Shown piece after piece: positions 19,316-28,069 of a stretch of 64,000 nucleotides of DNA. The stretch is taken from contig NZ_CP064652.1 in NCBI RefSeq assembly GCF_015711015.1, positions 61,317-125,316 on the forward strand, in the 5' to 3' direction. The notes under the pieces are model-generated. The model had not been told where the DNA came from and ran no database searches. It was given only the letters and a program-made list of their open reading frames with translations. The position numbers and the translations under genes are program-made. Position 1 is the first letter of the stretch. Each line of letters starts with the position of its first letter. This stretch comes from Methylomonas sp. LL1 (GTDB taxonomy: Bacteria > Pseudomonadota > Gammaproteobacteria > Methylococcales > Methylomonadaceae).

Positions 19316-19966
19316 ATGGCTGATTTTCGTAAGCTGGTCGCCGTCTCGCTACTGGCGGGATTATTGGGCGGCTTGTTACTCAGCCTGCTGCAACACTATC
19401 AAACCCTGCCGTTGATTTTGGCCGCCGAACAGTTCGAAACGCCATCGACTGAAGAACATGTGCATGACTGGCTGCCAATGGATGGCTGGCAACGTAATGG
19501 TTTTACCCTGATATTCAATGGCCTGACCGGTTTTGGTTTTGCCTTGTTAATCAGTGCTTCGATGTACTGGCGGGATCAACGCGGTTATCTGTATGGACTG
19601 GGCTGGGGTTTAGCCGGTTATTGGGTGTTTTTTGTCGCGCCATCGTTGGGTTTGCCGCCGGAATTGCCCGGTACCGACAGCGCCGAATTGCATAGTCGCC
19701 AAGCGTGGTGGCTATTTGCAGCAACGGCCACGGCCATGGGTTTGTTTGGCCTGTTTTTGACCAAACAACGTTGGCTGCAAGTCGGCGGCGCCGGCTTATT
19801 GGCTTTGCCGCATCTGATCGGCGCGCCACATCCGGAAGTTGCCCACGCCTTGGCGCCCGAAGCATTACAACAGCATTTTGTAGTATGGACCTCTATTAAT
19901 AACGCCATTTTCTGGCTAGCCTTGGGCGCGATATCCGGCTGGTTGCTGCGTAAACTGGCATTTTAA
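19316..19966 (+). CDS. cbtA: cobalt transporter CbtA
   Basis: 216 residues with about five to six hydrophobic helices (LVAVSLLAGLLGGLLLSLL near the start, NNAIFWLALGAISGWLLRKL at the end) and family segments such as YWVFFVAPSLGLPPELPG and ALPHLIGAPHP. The ATG at 19316 was chosen because the longer frame overlaps cbtB entirely. Known CbtA proteins are predicted cobalt permeases controlled by B12. A weak hairpin (CCGC-AAGTC-type stem) with eight T residues precedes cbiF and may lower transcription past this point. Confidence 0.9.
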   Translation: MADFRKLVAVSLLAGLLGGLLLSLLQHYQTLPLILAAEQFETPSTEEHVHDWLPMDGWQRNGFTLIFNGLTGFGFALLISASMYWRDQRGYLYGLGWGLAGYWVFFVAPSLGLPPELPGTDSAELHSRQAWWLFAATATAMGLFGLFLTKQRWLQVGGAGLLALPHLIGAPHPEVAHALAPEALQQHFVVWTSINNAIFWLALGAISGWLLRKLAF

Positions 19967-20048
19967 TGATGATTACCGGCTCGTTGCAGGCTTCTTATTT
20001 GCACCTTTATTTCCCATTCAACCCGCAAGTCGCGGCTGGATTTTTTTT

Positions 20049-20849
20049 ATGAGCGAACTCGCGAAAGTCTGGTTTGTCGGCGCTGGGCCCGGCGACCCGG
20101 ATTTAATCACCGTCAAGGGCCGCGACTTAATCGCCAAGGCTGACGCCATTTTGTTCGCGGGCTCACTGGTACAGGCCGCCGCGACACAATGGGCGCCGAG
20201 CGGCTGCGTGATCAAAGATTCCAAAGACATGACCCTGGAGCAGATTAGCGGCTGGCTGATAGCCCAAGCCGGGCCGGGAAAAGTCGTGATTCGCCTGCAA
20301 ACCGGCGACCCCGGTTTGTACGGCGCCTTGATCGAAATGGTGCAGCCGCTGGATGCGGCCAGTATCGCGGTTGAAGTCGTGCCGGGCGTCTCGTCGGCTT
20401 TTGCCGCGATGGCCTGCGCGGTGGAGAGCCTGACCTTGCCGGAAGTCACGCAAACCGTGATTTTGACCCGCGTCGAAGGCCGCACGCCGATGCCGGACGG
20501 TGAATGCTTGCAGGAACTGGCCAGCCATCACAGTACCTTGTGCCTGTTTTTATCGATTACCTTGTTGCCCACGATCGAGCGTGAACTGAAAGCCGCCGGC
20601 TGGGCGGATGACGCCCCGGTATTGGTGGTTCACAAAGCCAGCTGGCCTGATGAACAACAGATTATTCGCGGCACGCTGGCCGATATTCGAGAACGCTGCC
20701 GGGCCGCCAAGATCAACAGCCAGGCCATGATCGTCATCAGCCCCACCTTGGGCTCACGCCATTGGTCGTCGTTAAAAAAATCCAAACTTTACGATGCCGG
20801 GTTTACCCATCGTTTTCGCCGTGCCGAACGGCCTCAGTCTAAGGAATAA
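20049..20849 (+). CDS. cbiF: cobalt-precorrin-4 C11-methyltransferase
   Basis: 266 residues with the tetrapyrrole methylase fold: GAGPGDPDLITVKG near the N-terminus, RLQTGDPGLYGALIEM and VEVVPGVSSAFAAMAC. The sequence fits CbiF/CobM, which methylates C11 using SAM. In this operon the cobalt chelatase CbiX acts first, so the cobalt-containing substrate is inferred. The ATG directly follows eight T residues, with a weak GGA ribosome site. cbiX starts two bases after the stop. Confidence 0.93.
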   Translation: MSELAKVWFVGAGPGDPDLITVKGRDLIAKADAILFAGSLVQAAATQWAPSGCVIKDSKDMTLEQISGWLIAQAGPGKVVIRLQTGDPGLYGALIEMVQPLDAASIAVEVVPGVSSAFAAMACAVESLTLPEVTQTVILTRVEGRTPMPDGECLQELASHHSTLCLFLSITLLPTIERELKAAGWADDAPVLVVHKASWPDEQQIIRGTLADIRERCRAAKINSQAMIVISPTLGSRHWSSLKKSKLYDAGFTHRFRRAERPQSKE

Positions 20850-20851
20850 GC

Positions 20852-21676
20852 ATGACAACCACCGTTCTCTTAGTCGGCCACGGTTCACGTAATCAGGCCG
20901 GTAACGATGAAATTCGTCAATTTCAGCAGCAATGGCAAGCCCAACACCCCGATTGGCGCATCGAGTTGTGCTATATCGAATTGGCTGACGTACTGTTGCC
21001 CGAGGGTCTTCAGCGCGCCGCGCAAGGTTCTGACCGTGTGATTGTGGTACCGCTGATAATCAGTGCCGCCGGGCATGTGAAGATGGAGATTCCCGAGCAT
21101 ATCGAAGAAGCCCGCGAAAAATTTCCAACGGTCGAATTCATCTACGCGCCGCATCTGGGCAGCAACGAAACCATGCTGGCCATCCTGCAAAAACAACTGA
21201 AAAGCGCACTGAAAACACTGGCGATGCCGGATCCCAAAACCACCGGGGTGATCATTTTGGGACGTGGTTCATCGGACAAAGTCGCCAACGGTGAATTGGC
21301 CAAACTGGCACGCTGGCTGTTTGAAGCCACCGAGCATGAACTGATCGATATCGCCTTCACCGGCATTACCCATCCACGTCTGGAAACCGCCGTGCAACGT
21401 CAGGTGCGACTCGGCATGACGCAGATTGCGATTTTGCCTTATTACCTGTTCACCGGCTTGCTAATCGAGCGTATCGGCAAACAGGTCGAGCGCTTGCAAA
21501 GCCAATATCCGCGGATTGCGTTTGGTTCCGGTACTTATTTTGGTTTTGATCCGGCGATTTTTAAATTGCTGGATCAACGGGTGATCGAAGCCAGCGACCC
21601 GGTCGCGCCGCAAATGCTGGAATGCGACGGTTGCCAATACCGCGAGCAAGCCGAACATCACCACCATCATCACTAA
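20852..21676 (+). CDS. cbiX: sirohydrochlorin cobaltochelatase CbiX
   Basis: 274 residues, the long two-domain CbiX form. The N-terminal half begins LLVGHGSRNQAGNDEIRQF with the metal-binding His, and the internal repeat has VIILGRGSSDKVANGELAKL. A further conserved stretch is PYYLFTGLLIERI. The enzyme inserts Co2+ into sirohydrochlorin, committing the pathway to the early-cobalt route. The C-terminus is histidine-rich (six consecutive His after EQAE), plausibly cobalt-storing. cbiC begins six bases downstream. Confidence 0.93.
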   Translation: MTTTVLLVGHGSRNQAGNDEIRQFQQQWQAQHPDWRIELCYIELADVLLPEGLQRAAQGSDRVIVVPLIISAAGHVKMEIPEHIEEAREKFPTVEFIYAPHLGSNETMLAILQKQLKSALKTLAMPDPKTTGVIILGRGSSDKVANGELAKLARWLFEATEHELIDIAFTGITHPRLETAVQRQVRLGMTQIAILPYYLFTGLLIERIGKQVERLQSQYPRIAFGSGTYFGFDPAIFKLLDQRVIEASDPVAPQMLECDGCQYREQAEHHHHHH

Positions 21677-21682
21677 GTCGCC

Positions 21683-22351
21683 ATGAGCCAAAATAGTCAG
21701 ACCGAACAACTCACCCAGGCCGGGCAACAGATCGAGCACGATTCTTTTGCCATCGTCGACCGCGAAGTCGGCAAGCACCCTTATTCCGATGACCAATGGC
21801 AAGTGGTGCGACGCATGATCCACGCCACCGCCGATTTTGAATTCAACGGCCTGACCGAGTTTTCCGAGCAGGCGGTTGAAGGCGGTATTAAAGCGATTTT
21901 AAATAGTGCGCCGATAGTCGCCGACGTGGAAATGATTTGCGTCGGCCTGTCGCAGCCGCGTCTGGCACACTTTGGCATTAGCGCCCGCCAGTTTATCGCC
22001 GATGCGGACGTCATAGCCGCGGCCAAACAAGTGAACAGCACCCGCGCGGTGCAAGCCATGCGCAAAGCGCAGCGCCTGGGTTTAATCGATGGCGGCATCG
22101 TCGCCGTCGGCAATGCACCGACCGCATTGCTGGAAGTGTTGCGCATGATCAGAGAAGAAGGCATCAAACCGGCGCTGATCGTCGGCATGCCGGTCGGTTT
22201 TGTCTCGGCTGCCGAATCCAAGGATTTACTCGCTGAATTACACGATGTGCCCTGGATCATCACCCGTGGCCGCAAAGGCGGCTCGACGCTGGTGGTGGCC
22301 GCCATACATGCCTTGCTGAGCCTGGCGGAAACCCGGCAGATGCATGGTTAG
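21683..22351 (+). CDS. cbiC: cobalt-precorrin-8X methylmutase
   Basis: 222 residues of the CbiC/CobH family. Conserved parts include RRMIHATADFEFNGL, carrying the catalytic His, and IDGGIVAVGNAPTALLEVLR, then GMPVGFVSAAESKDLL and ITRGRKGGSTLVVAAIHAL. It moves the C11 methyl group to C12 to make cobyrinate or hydrogenobyrinate. A 45-base gap with a small hairpin separates it from cbiD. Confidence 0.94.
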   Translation: MSQNSQTEQLTQAGQQIEHDSFAIVDREVGKHPYSDDQWQVVRRMIHATADFEFNGLTEFSEQAVEGGIKAILNSAPIVADVEMICVGLSQPRLAHFGISARQFIADADVIAAAKQVNSTRAVQAMRKAQRLGLIDGGIVAVGNAPTALLEVLRMIREEGIKPALIVGMPVGFVSAAESKDLLAELHDVPWIITRGRKGGSTLVVAAIHALLSLAETRQMHG

Positions 22352-22358
22352 AAATATC

Positions 22359-22383
22359 GTAGGGTACGCGCTGCGTACCCCAC
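22359..22383. repeat. intercistronic hairpin between cbiC and cbiD
   Basis: A perfect 8-bp stem GGGTACGC/GCGTACCC with a 3-base loop and two more outer pairs (GT/AC). It resembles REP-like elements that stabilise or punctuate operon transcripts. There is no T-tract, so it is not an ordinary terminator. Confidence 0.55.
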
Positions 22384-22395
22384 AAGGCTGATCGC

Positions 22396-23499
22396 ATGGC
22401 AATGCCTGAACGCAAACCCAAAGGCACCCGCAAGGGTTACACCACCGGCGCCTGTTCGACTGCGGCGGCGCGGGCGGCCGTATTGGGTTTGCTGAATGGT
22501 CGCGTGCCGGACACCATCGACTGCGTGCTACCCAATGGTCAAGACGTGGTGTTCAAAGTCGAAGAAAGCTTCGTACAGAACGGCAGAGCGCATGCGGTCA
22601 TTGAAAAAGACGCCGGCGACGATCCAGATTGCACCAATCACGCTCGGCTGACAGCGGATGTAATCTGGATAGAACAACCGGACACTATCGTATTGCAAGG
22701 GGGCGAAGGCATAGGCCAGATCACGCGCCCCGGTTTGGGTCTTGAGGTTGGCGGCCCGGCCATCAATCCGGTTCCGCGCAAAAATATCGAACACAATATC
22801 CGTCTAATCGCCGCCGAAGCCCTAAAAACCAGAGGCTTACAGGTGACCCTCTCCGTGCCGGACGGCGAAGAGATGGCAAAAAAAACCCTGAACTATCGTT
22901 TGGGCATCATCGGCGGTATTTCGATTTTAGGTACGACCGGGATCGTGCATCCGTATTCCACGGCGGCGTTTCGGGCTAGCGTGGTGCAAGGCGTTGAGGT
23001 GGCGGCCAATCAGGGTCAGGCTAGTGTGGTCCTGACCACCGGCGGCCGCACCGAGAAATTCGTGATGCGCGAATTGCCCGAGCTGGATGAAAGCTGTTTC
23101 GTGCAAATGGGTGACTTTCTGACCCCGGCATTGGAGGCCGCCGACCGTTGCGGCATTCAAAACATCATCATCGGCGGCATGGTGGGCAAGCTGACCAAAA
23201 TGGCCCAAGGCGAAACCATTACGCATGCCGGCCGCGCACCGGTTGACGTGGAACTGGTCGCCGATATTGCCCGCAGCATCGGCGCACCGGCTGAAGTGTG
23301 CGATGCCATCGCCGCGCAGGAAACCGCCCGTTACGCATCGGAATGCATGGCGGAACTGGGGCTTGAACGCGCATTTCATGTCGAACTGGCCAAGCGGGTC
23401 ATTGCGACGCTGGAAAGCCGTTATCCCGGACGGTTTCACATCAGCGTTCTGGTGTGTGATTTTGACGGCAACAAACTGGCGGAAGCCGGAAGGATTTGA
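22396..23499 (+). CDS. cbiD: cobalt-precorrin-5B C1-methyltransferase
   Basis: 367 residues. It begins with the CbiD hallmark RKGYTTGACSTAAARAAVLG, followed by GQITRPGLGLEVGGPAINP and IGGISILGTTGIVHPYSTAA. CbiD methylates C1 after ring contraction and is specific to the cobalt-early pathway (the aerobic pathway uses CobF instead). The stop is two bases before the start of cbiET. Confidence 0.95.
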   Translation: MAMPERKPKGTRKGYTTGACSTAAARAAVLGLLNGRVPDTIDCVLPNGQDVVFKVEESFVQNGRAHAVIEKDAGDDPDCTNHARLTADVIWIEQPDTIVLQGGEGIGQITRPGLGLEVGGPAINPVPRKNIEHNIRLIAAEALKTRGLQVTLSVPDGEEMAKKTLNYRLGIIGGISILGTTGIVHPYSTAAFRASVVQGVEVAANQGQASVVLTTGGRTEKFVMRELPELDESCFVQMGDFLTPALEAADRCGIQNIIIGGMVGKLTKMAQGETITHAGRAPVDVELVADIARSIGAPAEVCDAIAAQETARYASECMAELGLERAFHVELAKRVIATLESRYPGRFHISVLVCDFDGNKLAEAGRI

Positions 23500-23501
23500 T
23501 C

Positions 23502-24809
23502 ATGCAAGCCATGTGCAGTTTTATCGGCGTACTCGATAACGGCGCCGCCAGCCTGAGCCAGGAGGCCTTGCAGGTATTACACGAAGCCCAACACGTCATC
23601 GCCGGTAGCCGTCTGTTGGCAACGCTGGCTAAAGACATTACCCAGGCCAGACACTACGACTTAACCGGGCAACTCAAACAAGTGCCGGATTGGATCAATG
23701 CCGCGTTGGCACAAAATGAAGCCGTAGCAGTACTGGCGACCGGCGATCCCTTGTGTCACGGTATCGCCGGTTTTTTGGCCGGCAAACTGGATCCGGATCG
23801 TGTGCGCATCTTGCCCAATCCGAGCACGATACAATTGGCCTTTGCCGAATTGAAATTGTCCTGGCAAAACGCCACCATCGTTTCAGTGCACAGTCAGGAT
23901 GCCGGCGAATGGATGCGAGGCACCAAGCCCGATCACGGCTTGTACGAATTGGCCCAGCGCTGCCGTCAACACACATTATTGGCGGTTTTGACCAGCCCGG
24001 ACAACACGCCGGCGCGCATTGCCCGCTTATTGCAAATCGAAGGCTTGGCCGATGCGTTCGAGATGGCGATTGCCGAAGCGCTGAAACAACCCGAACAGCT
24101 CGTCAGCGGTTGGCTGAGCATTGCTGAAGTGGCCCAAAACAGCTATCGCGATCCCAATGTAGTGATTCTGAAACGCAGATCGGCTGTGCCGGCACCGGTA
24201 CTGTTTGGCGTCAGCGACGACCTGTTTCAGCAGCGCAAACCGGAAAAAGGCCTGATCACCAAACGTGAAGTGCGCGCGGTATCGCTGGCCCGCATGCAAT
24301 TGACGCGTCGCAGCATTGTCTGGGACATCGGCGCCGGCTCAGGCTCGGTCGGACTGGAGGCGGCGCGGCTGTGTCCGGAGGGTCATGTATTTGCGATCGA
24401 AAAAAACGCCGATGATATTGCCAATGTCGAACAGAATCAGGCTGCCTGGGGTATCAGCAATTACAGCGTCGTGCAAGGCAAGGCGCCGCAATTTCTCGAC
24501 ACCTGGCCCGATCCGGATGCGGTATTCATCGGTGGTTCCGGCGGGGAATTGGCCGAACTGATCATCTTTTGTTTAGGTCGTTTGCGCCCGGCAGGTTGGC
24601 TGGTGATGAATTTTGTTACGTTGGAAAACCTGTCCACCGCCGTCGACACCCTGAAACAACTCGGCGCAGACTGGGACGTCTGTCAGATTCAAGCCTCGCG
24701 TAGTAGTCCGATTCTGGCTATGCATCGCTTACAGGGCGAAAACCCGGTGTGGATCGTGTCGGCCACCCATTCTTTACAGCCCATATCAAGCGGTCACGAT
24801 GAACACTAA
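23502..24809 (+). CDS. cbiET: fused cobalt-precorrin-7 C5/C15-methyltransferase and decarboxylase (CbiE-CbiT, CobL-like)
   Basis: 435 residues from the ATG at 23502 (an in-frame TTG 6 bases earlier overlaps cbiD). Residues 1 to about 215 are a tetrapyrrole methylase domain (VLATGDPLCHGIAGFLAG), and the rest is a CbiT Rossmann methyltransferase with IVWDIGAGSGSVGLEAARLC and AVFIGGSGGELAELI. The fusion equals CobL, which methylates C5 and C15 and decarboxylates the C12 acetate. It overlaps cbiL by 11 bases. Confidence 0.94.
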   Translation: MQAMCSFIGVLDNGAASLSQEALQVLHEAQHVIAGSRLLATLAKDITQARHYDLTGQLKQVPDWINAALAQNEAVAVLATGDPLCHGIAGFLAGKLDPDRVRILPNPSTIQLAFAELKLSWQNATIVSVHSQDAGEWMRGTKPDHGLYELAQRCRQHTLLAVLTSPDNTPARIARLLQIEGLADAFEMAIAEALKQPEQLVSGWLSIAEVAQNSYRDPNVVILKRRSAVPAPVLFGVSDDLFQQRKPEKGLITKREVRAVSLARMQLTRRSIVWDIGAGSGSVGLEAARLCPEGHVFAIEKNADDIANVEQNQAAWGISNYSVVQGKAPQFLDTWPDPDAVFIGGSGGELAELIIFCLGRLRPAGWLVMNFVTLENLSTAVDTLKQLGADWDVCQIQASRSSPILAMHRLQGENPVWIVSATHSLQPISSGHDEH

Positions 24810-25575
24810 ACTTGGCACTCTCTACGGCATCTCACTCGGCCCCGGCGACCCTGGCCTGATTACCCGCCGTGCCTGGGAATTACTCGCAGGCAATGGTCAT
24901 TGGACCTATCCGGTGCGCAAAAAAAATAGCGAAAGTTATGCCTTGGACATTGCCTTGCGCGCCGGTCTTGAATGTCCACAAGCCCATACTGCGCTGCATT
25001 TTCCGATGACTCACGATGCGGATATTCTGGCTCGCTATTGGTTGGAAGCCGCAGAGACCGTGCTCGCACTATTGCAACGCGGCGACGATGTATTGTTTTT
25101 GGTGGAAGGCGACGCGTCAACTTATTCCACCTTCGGCCACTTACAACGTAGCGTTCGCGCTTTGCAAGCCGATGTCAACGTGGAGATCGTGCCCGGCGTA
25201 TCGTCGTTTCATGCCGCCGCCGCGCGGGCGGGCGAAGCCTTGGCCGATGTCGACGATACTATCGCCATTGTGCCGGCCGGTTACGGCATCGCGCAGATAG
25301 AACGCATGTTGAACGACTTCGATACCTTAGTATTGCTCAAGGTCAAACCATTGTTGGATGACATTATCGATCTGTTGCGCCGCCGTGATTTACTGGCCCA
25401 CGGTTGGTTCGTCGAGAAAGCCGGCGCCCCGGAAGAACGCATGGTGCATGACCTAGTCAGCCTACAAGGGCAAAAAGTGAATTACTTGTCTTTACTCATT
25501 ATTAAAAACCCAGGCCGTCAACGCAGCGAAATGCAGCGCGGTTGCCGCAAGAAAAAGGACACAAGCGATGAATGA
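24799..25575 (+). CDS. cbiL: precorrin-2/cobalt-factor-II C20-methyltransferase
   Basis: 258 residues of the tetrapyrrole methylase family: GISLGPGDPGLITRRAWELL, VLFLVEGDASTYSTFGHL and VEIVPGVSSFHAAAARAG. The PMTHD-like segment FPMTHDADIL and the order of conserved blocks fit CbiL/CobI. It overlaps cbiET by 11 bases and cbiG by 8, so translation is probably coupled. The basic tail (MQRGCRKKKDTSDE) is longer than usual. Confidence 0.92.
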   Translation: MNTKLGTLYGISLGPGDPGLITRRAWELLAGNGHWTYPVRKKNSESYALDIALRAGLECPQAHTALHFPMTHDADILARYWLEAAETVLALLQRGDDVLFLVEGDASTYSTFGHLQRSVRALQADVNVEIVPGVSSFHAAAARAGEALADVDDTIAIVPAGYGIAQIERMLNDFDTLVLLKVKPLLDDIIDLLRRRDLLAHGWFVEKAGAPEERMVHDLVSLQGQKVNYLSLLIIKNPGRQRSEMQRGCRKKKDTSDE

Positions 25576-26305
25576 AGTGCGTGTCGCCCTGGTGGCGATT
25601 ACCAAACATGGTGCCGGTATTGCCTCCCGGCTAGCACCACAACTCCCCGACGCGGAGGTGGTGGTGTCGGAGAAACAAGCCGAGCATTTGGGCGATTTTG
25701 CCAATCCGCGCCGCGTGTACCAGGGGGCATTGAGCGCGCAAATCGGCGAGCTGTTCGCGGCTTATGATCAAATTATTTTTTTGGTGTCACTGGGCGCGGT
25801 GGTACGGCTGATTGCGCCGCATCTTAAATCCAAGGATGAAGACCCTGGTGTGTTGGTGATCGACGACGCCGCCGAATTCGTGATTCCGGTGCTGTCCGGC
25901 CATGTCGGCGGCGCCAACGCCTATGCGGAAAAAGTCGCCGCGCTGCTAAATGCCACGCCAGTGCTGACCACGGCGTCGGATGTCGGCAAAACCATTCCGG
26001 TGGACATTTTGGGCCGCGAATTGGGCTGGCAAGTGGAAGCCCCTAAGATCAACATCACCCGCGTGTCGGCGGATGTGGTCAATCAACTGCCGATTGCCTT
26101 CGTGCAAGAAGCCGGTAGTTCGAATTGGTGGACGCGGCCAACGCCGTTACCGGCCAATATTCATCTGTTCCAGCGCTTCGAGGACGTCAACACCGAACAA
26201 TACCGGTCGATTCTATGGGTCACACACCGCGCAATCGATCCGGCTGTTTGGCAGCAACTCGATGAGCGACTGGTGGTGTACCGGCCGCCGCTGGATCAAA
26301 CCTAA
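25568..26305 (+). CDS. cbiG: cobalt-precorrin-5A hydrolase, N-terminal and central domains (CbiG)
   Basis: 245 residues. It matches the N-terminal and central CbiG domains (IIFLVSLGAVVRLIAPHLKS, then DPGVLVIDDAAEFVIPVLSG and HVGGANAYAEKVAALLNATP). CbiG opens the delta-lactone ring and removes the C2 unit in the anaerobic pathway. The usual C-terminal domain is absent here and is encoded separately 10 bases downstream, so the gene is split into two cistrons. Confidence 0.92.
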   Translation: MNEVRVALVAITKHGAGIASRLAPQLPDAEVVVSEKQAEHLGDFANPRRVYQGALSAQIGELFAAYDQIIFLVSLGAVVRLIAPHLKSKDEDPGVLVIDDAAEFVIPVLSGHVGGANAYAEKVAALLNATPVLTTASDVGKTIPVDILGRELGWQVEAPKINITRVSADVVNQLPIAFVQEAGSSNWWTRPTPLPANIHLFQRFEDVNTEQYRSILWVTHRAIDPAVWQQLDERLVVYRPPLDQT

Positions 26306-26315
26306 ACACCAACTT

Positions 26316-26708
26316 ATGAAAGTCATGATTGGCATGGGTTGTGACCGTAATGTCAGCTTGGAGACTTTGCGGCAAGCCTTGGCTCAGGCCTTATGGCAAT
26401 GTGGACTGGACGTGTCTGCGATAGCCGGTTTGGCCAGCATCGACAAAAAAAATGATGAAGCAGCCTTGTTACAACTGGCCCAAATATTCGATTGGCCGTT
26501 GTATTTTTACCCGGCTGAAGCACTGGCCAGCATCCCGGTACCGAATCCATCCGAGGTCGTCATGAAATACATGGGTACCCCGGCGGTGGCGGAAGCGGCC
26601 GCTTTGAAAGCCGCCAATGCCGAGTTGTCGGATTTACTGGTCGAGAAACATAAATATTGCGGTGCGGACGGCAAGAATGCCACCGTTTCGATAGCGAGAA
26701 TCAAATGA
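26316..26708 (+). CDS. cobE: CobE / CbiG C-terminal-domain protein
   Basis: 130 residues matching the CbiG_C/CobE domain: VMIGMGCDRNVSLETLRQAL, LASIDKKNDEAALLQLAQ and NPSEVVMKYMGTPAVAEAAA. In many organisms this is fused to CbiG. Here it is a separate reading frame between cbiG and cbiH, overlapping cbiH by the ATGA motif. The ATG at 26316 gives normal domain length; the longer upstream frame overlaps cbiG and has low-quality sequence. Confidence 0.88.
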   Translation: MKVMIGMGCDRNVSLETLRQALAQALWQCGLDVSAIAGLASIDKKNDEAALLQLAQIFDWPLYFYPAEALASIPVPNPSEVVMKYMGTPAVAEAAALKAANAELSDLLVEKHKYCGADGKNATVSIARIK

Positions 26709-28069
26709 CAAAAGCAGGCAAAATTTTATTGGTCGGTATCGGCCCCGGCAATCACGAGCACATGACAGCCCGTGCCCGTCAGGCCATCGCCGAAGCCGAC
26801 GTAGTGATCGGTTACAGCACCTATATCAAATTGGTGCAAGACTTGCTCGATGGCAAGGAAGTCATCAAAAAAGGCATGACAGAAGAGCTGGATCGTAGCA
26901 TCGAAGCCTATGAACATGCCAAGCAAGGCAAAATCGTCGCCATGGTGTCGTCCGGCGATATCGGTGTTTACGGTATGGCAGGACCCACTTATGAACTGCT
27001 GCTGGAAAGCGGCTGGACGCCGGATGATCCAATTCAAGTGGAAGTGGTGCCCGGTAGTACCGCTTTGTCTAGTTGCGCATCCTTGGTCGGGGCGCCGTTG
27101 ACGCATGATTTTTGTTCGATCTCGCTGTCCGATTTACTAACGCCTTGGCCGGTGATCGCCCGCCGCCTGGAAAGCGCGGCGCGAGGGGATTTCGTGGTGG
27201 CTTTATACAACCCGAAAAGCGGCCGTCGCACTCAGCATATCGTTGAAGCACAAAATATATTGCTGCGCCATCGTAGTCCGGACACGCCGGTTGCCATCGT
27301 CAAATCCGGTTATCGAGCTCGTCAACAGATTCAGATCGTGCGTTTGGCGGAGATGGCTGATTGCGACATCGGCATGCTGACCACGGTCTTGGTCGGTAAC
27401 AGCAGCACCTTCGTTCGCGCTGGGTTGATGGTGACACCGCGCGGTTACGCCAACAAATACGATGCGATGACGGGTGAAGCTCGGGAAGGTGAACAGGCGG
27501 GTCGTTCGCTGAGCATGGGTTTGGAGGGTTGGAAAGCTTGTGTGCGGCAATATTTGCGCGATACGCCTAAAGTGACGTTACAACAGGCGGCGGAATATTT
27601 TGCGCAACCCTTGGCGGAAATTCTCGATGCTGTCAGACTAGCCACGCCTGACGATCATGCCGGCATTTTCTGCGCGCAACGTGCAGCTCCGGACAGTCAT
27701 GAACGTTTACTGGCCACATTCCAGAGTTGGGGCAAATTACGTGCCGTGGTACGCAGCGAAGGCGGCGCGGTGGCGGAGTTATTGATCAACGGCACTGATT
27801 TGCAGGAAAAAAACGGCTGGTTGAGCATCGTCAACGACGCCTTTCATTTACACATCGACTGGCGCAAAGCGCGGCAAATCTGGTTTGTCGGCCGAGATGA
27901 GCAAGCGCATGGCATTCAAGTGCTCGATCAGCAAGGTGACGCCTTATTCAACTTATGGTTGGTTGCTGACGAAACAGGCTTCGACAGCGCAGCCATACAG
28001 CATTACCGCGAAGACCAAACGCAATTTAGCGCCCCAACCGCTCTGGAACCTATTCACCATGACCGATAA
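26705..28069 (+). CDS. cbiH: cobalt-factor-III C17-methyltransferase (CbiH) with C-terminal extension
   Basis: 454 residues, about 200 more than typical CbiH/CobJ. Residues 1 to about 250 hold the methylase blocks (GIGPGNHEHMTARARQAIAE, MVSSGDIGVYGMAGPTYELL, VEVVPGSTALSSCASLVGAP, CSISLSDLLTPWPVIARRLE and VALYNPKSGRRTQH). This enzyme methylates C17 and contracts the ring. The extension includes GIFCAQRAAPDSHERLL and a stretch (INGTDLQEKNGWLSIVNDAF, then FHLHIDWRKARQIWFVG) resembling the HemS/HutX haem-binding fold. The start was set at the ATG overlapping the cobE stop. It overlaps the next gene by 11 bases. Confidence 0.9.
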   Translation: MTKAGKILLVGIGPGNHEHMTARARQAIAEADVVIGYSTYIKLVQDLLDGKEVIKKGMTEELDRSIEAYEHAKQGKIVAMVSSGDIGVYGMAGPTYELLLESGWTPDDPIQVEVVPGSTALSSCASLVGAPLTHDFCSISLSDLLTPWPVIARRLESAARGDFVVALYNPKSGRRTQHIVEAQNILLRHRSPDTPVAIVKSGYRARQQIQIVRLAEMADCDIGMLTTVLVGNSSTFVRAGLMVTPRGYANKYDAMTGEAREGEQAGRSLSMGLEGWKACVRQYLRDTPKVTLQQAAEYFAQPLAEILDAVRLATPDDHAGIFCAQRAAPDSHERLLATFQSWGKLRAVVRSEGGAVAELLINGTDLQEKNGWLSIVNDAFHLHIDWRKARQIWFVGRDEQAHGIQVLDQQGDALFNLWLVADETGFDSAAIQHYREDQTQFSAPTALEPIHHDR

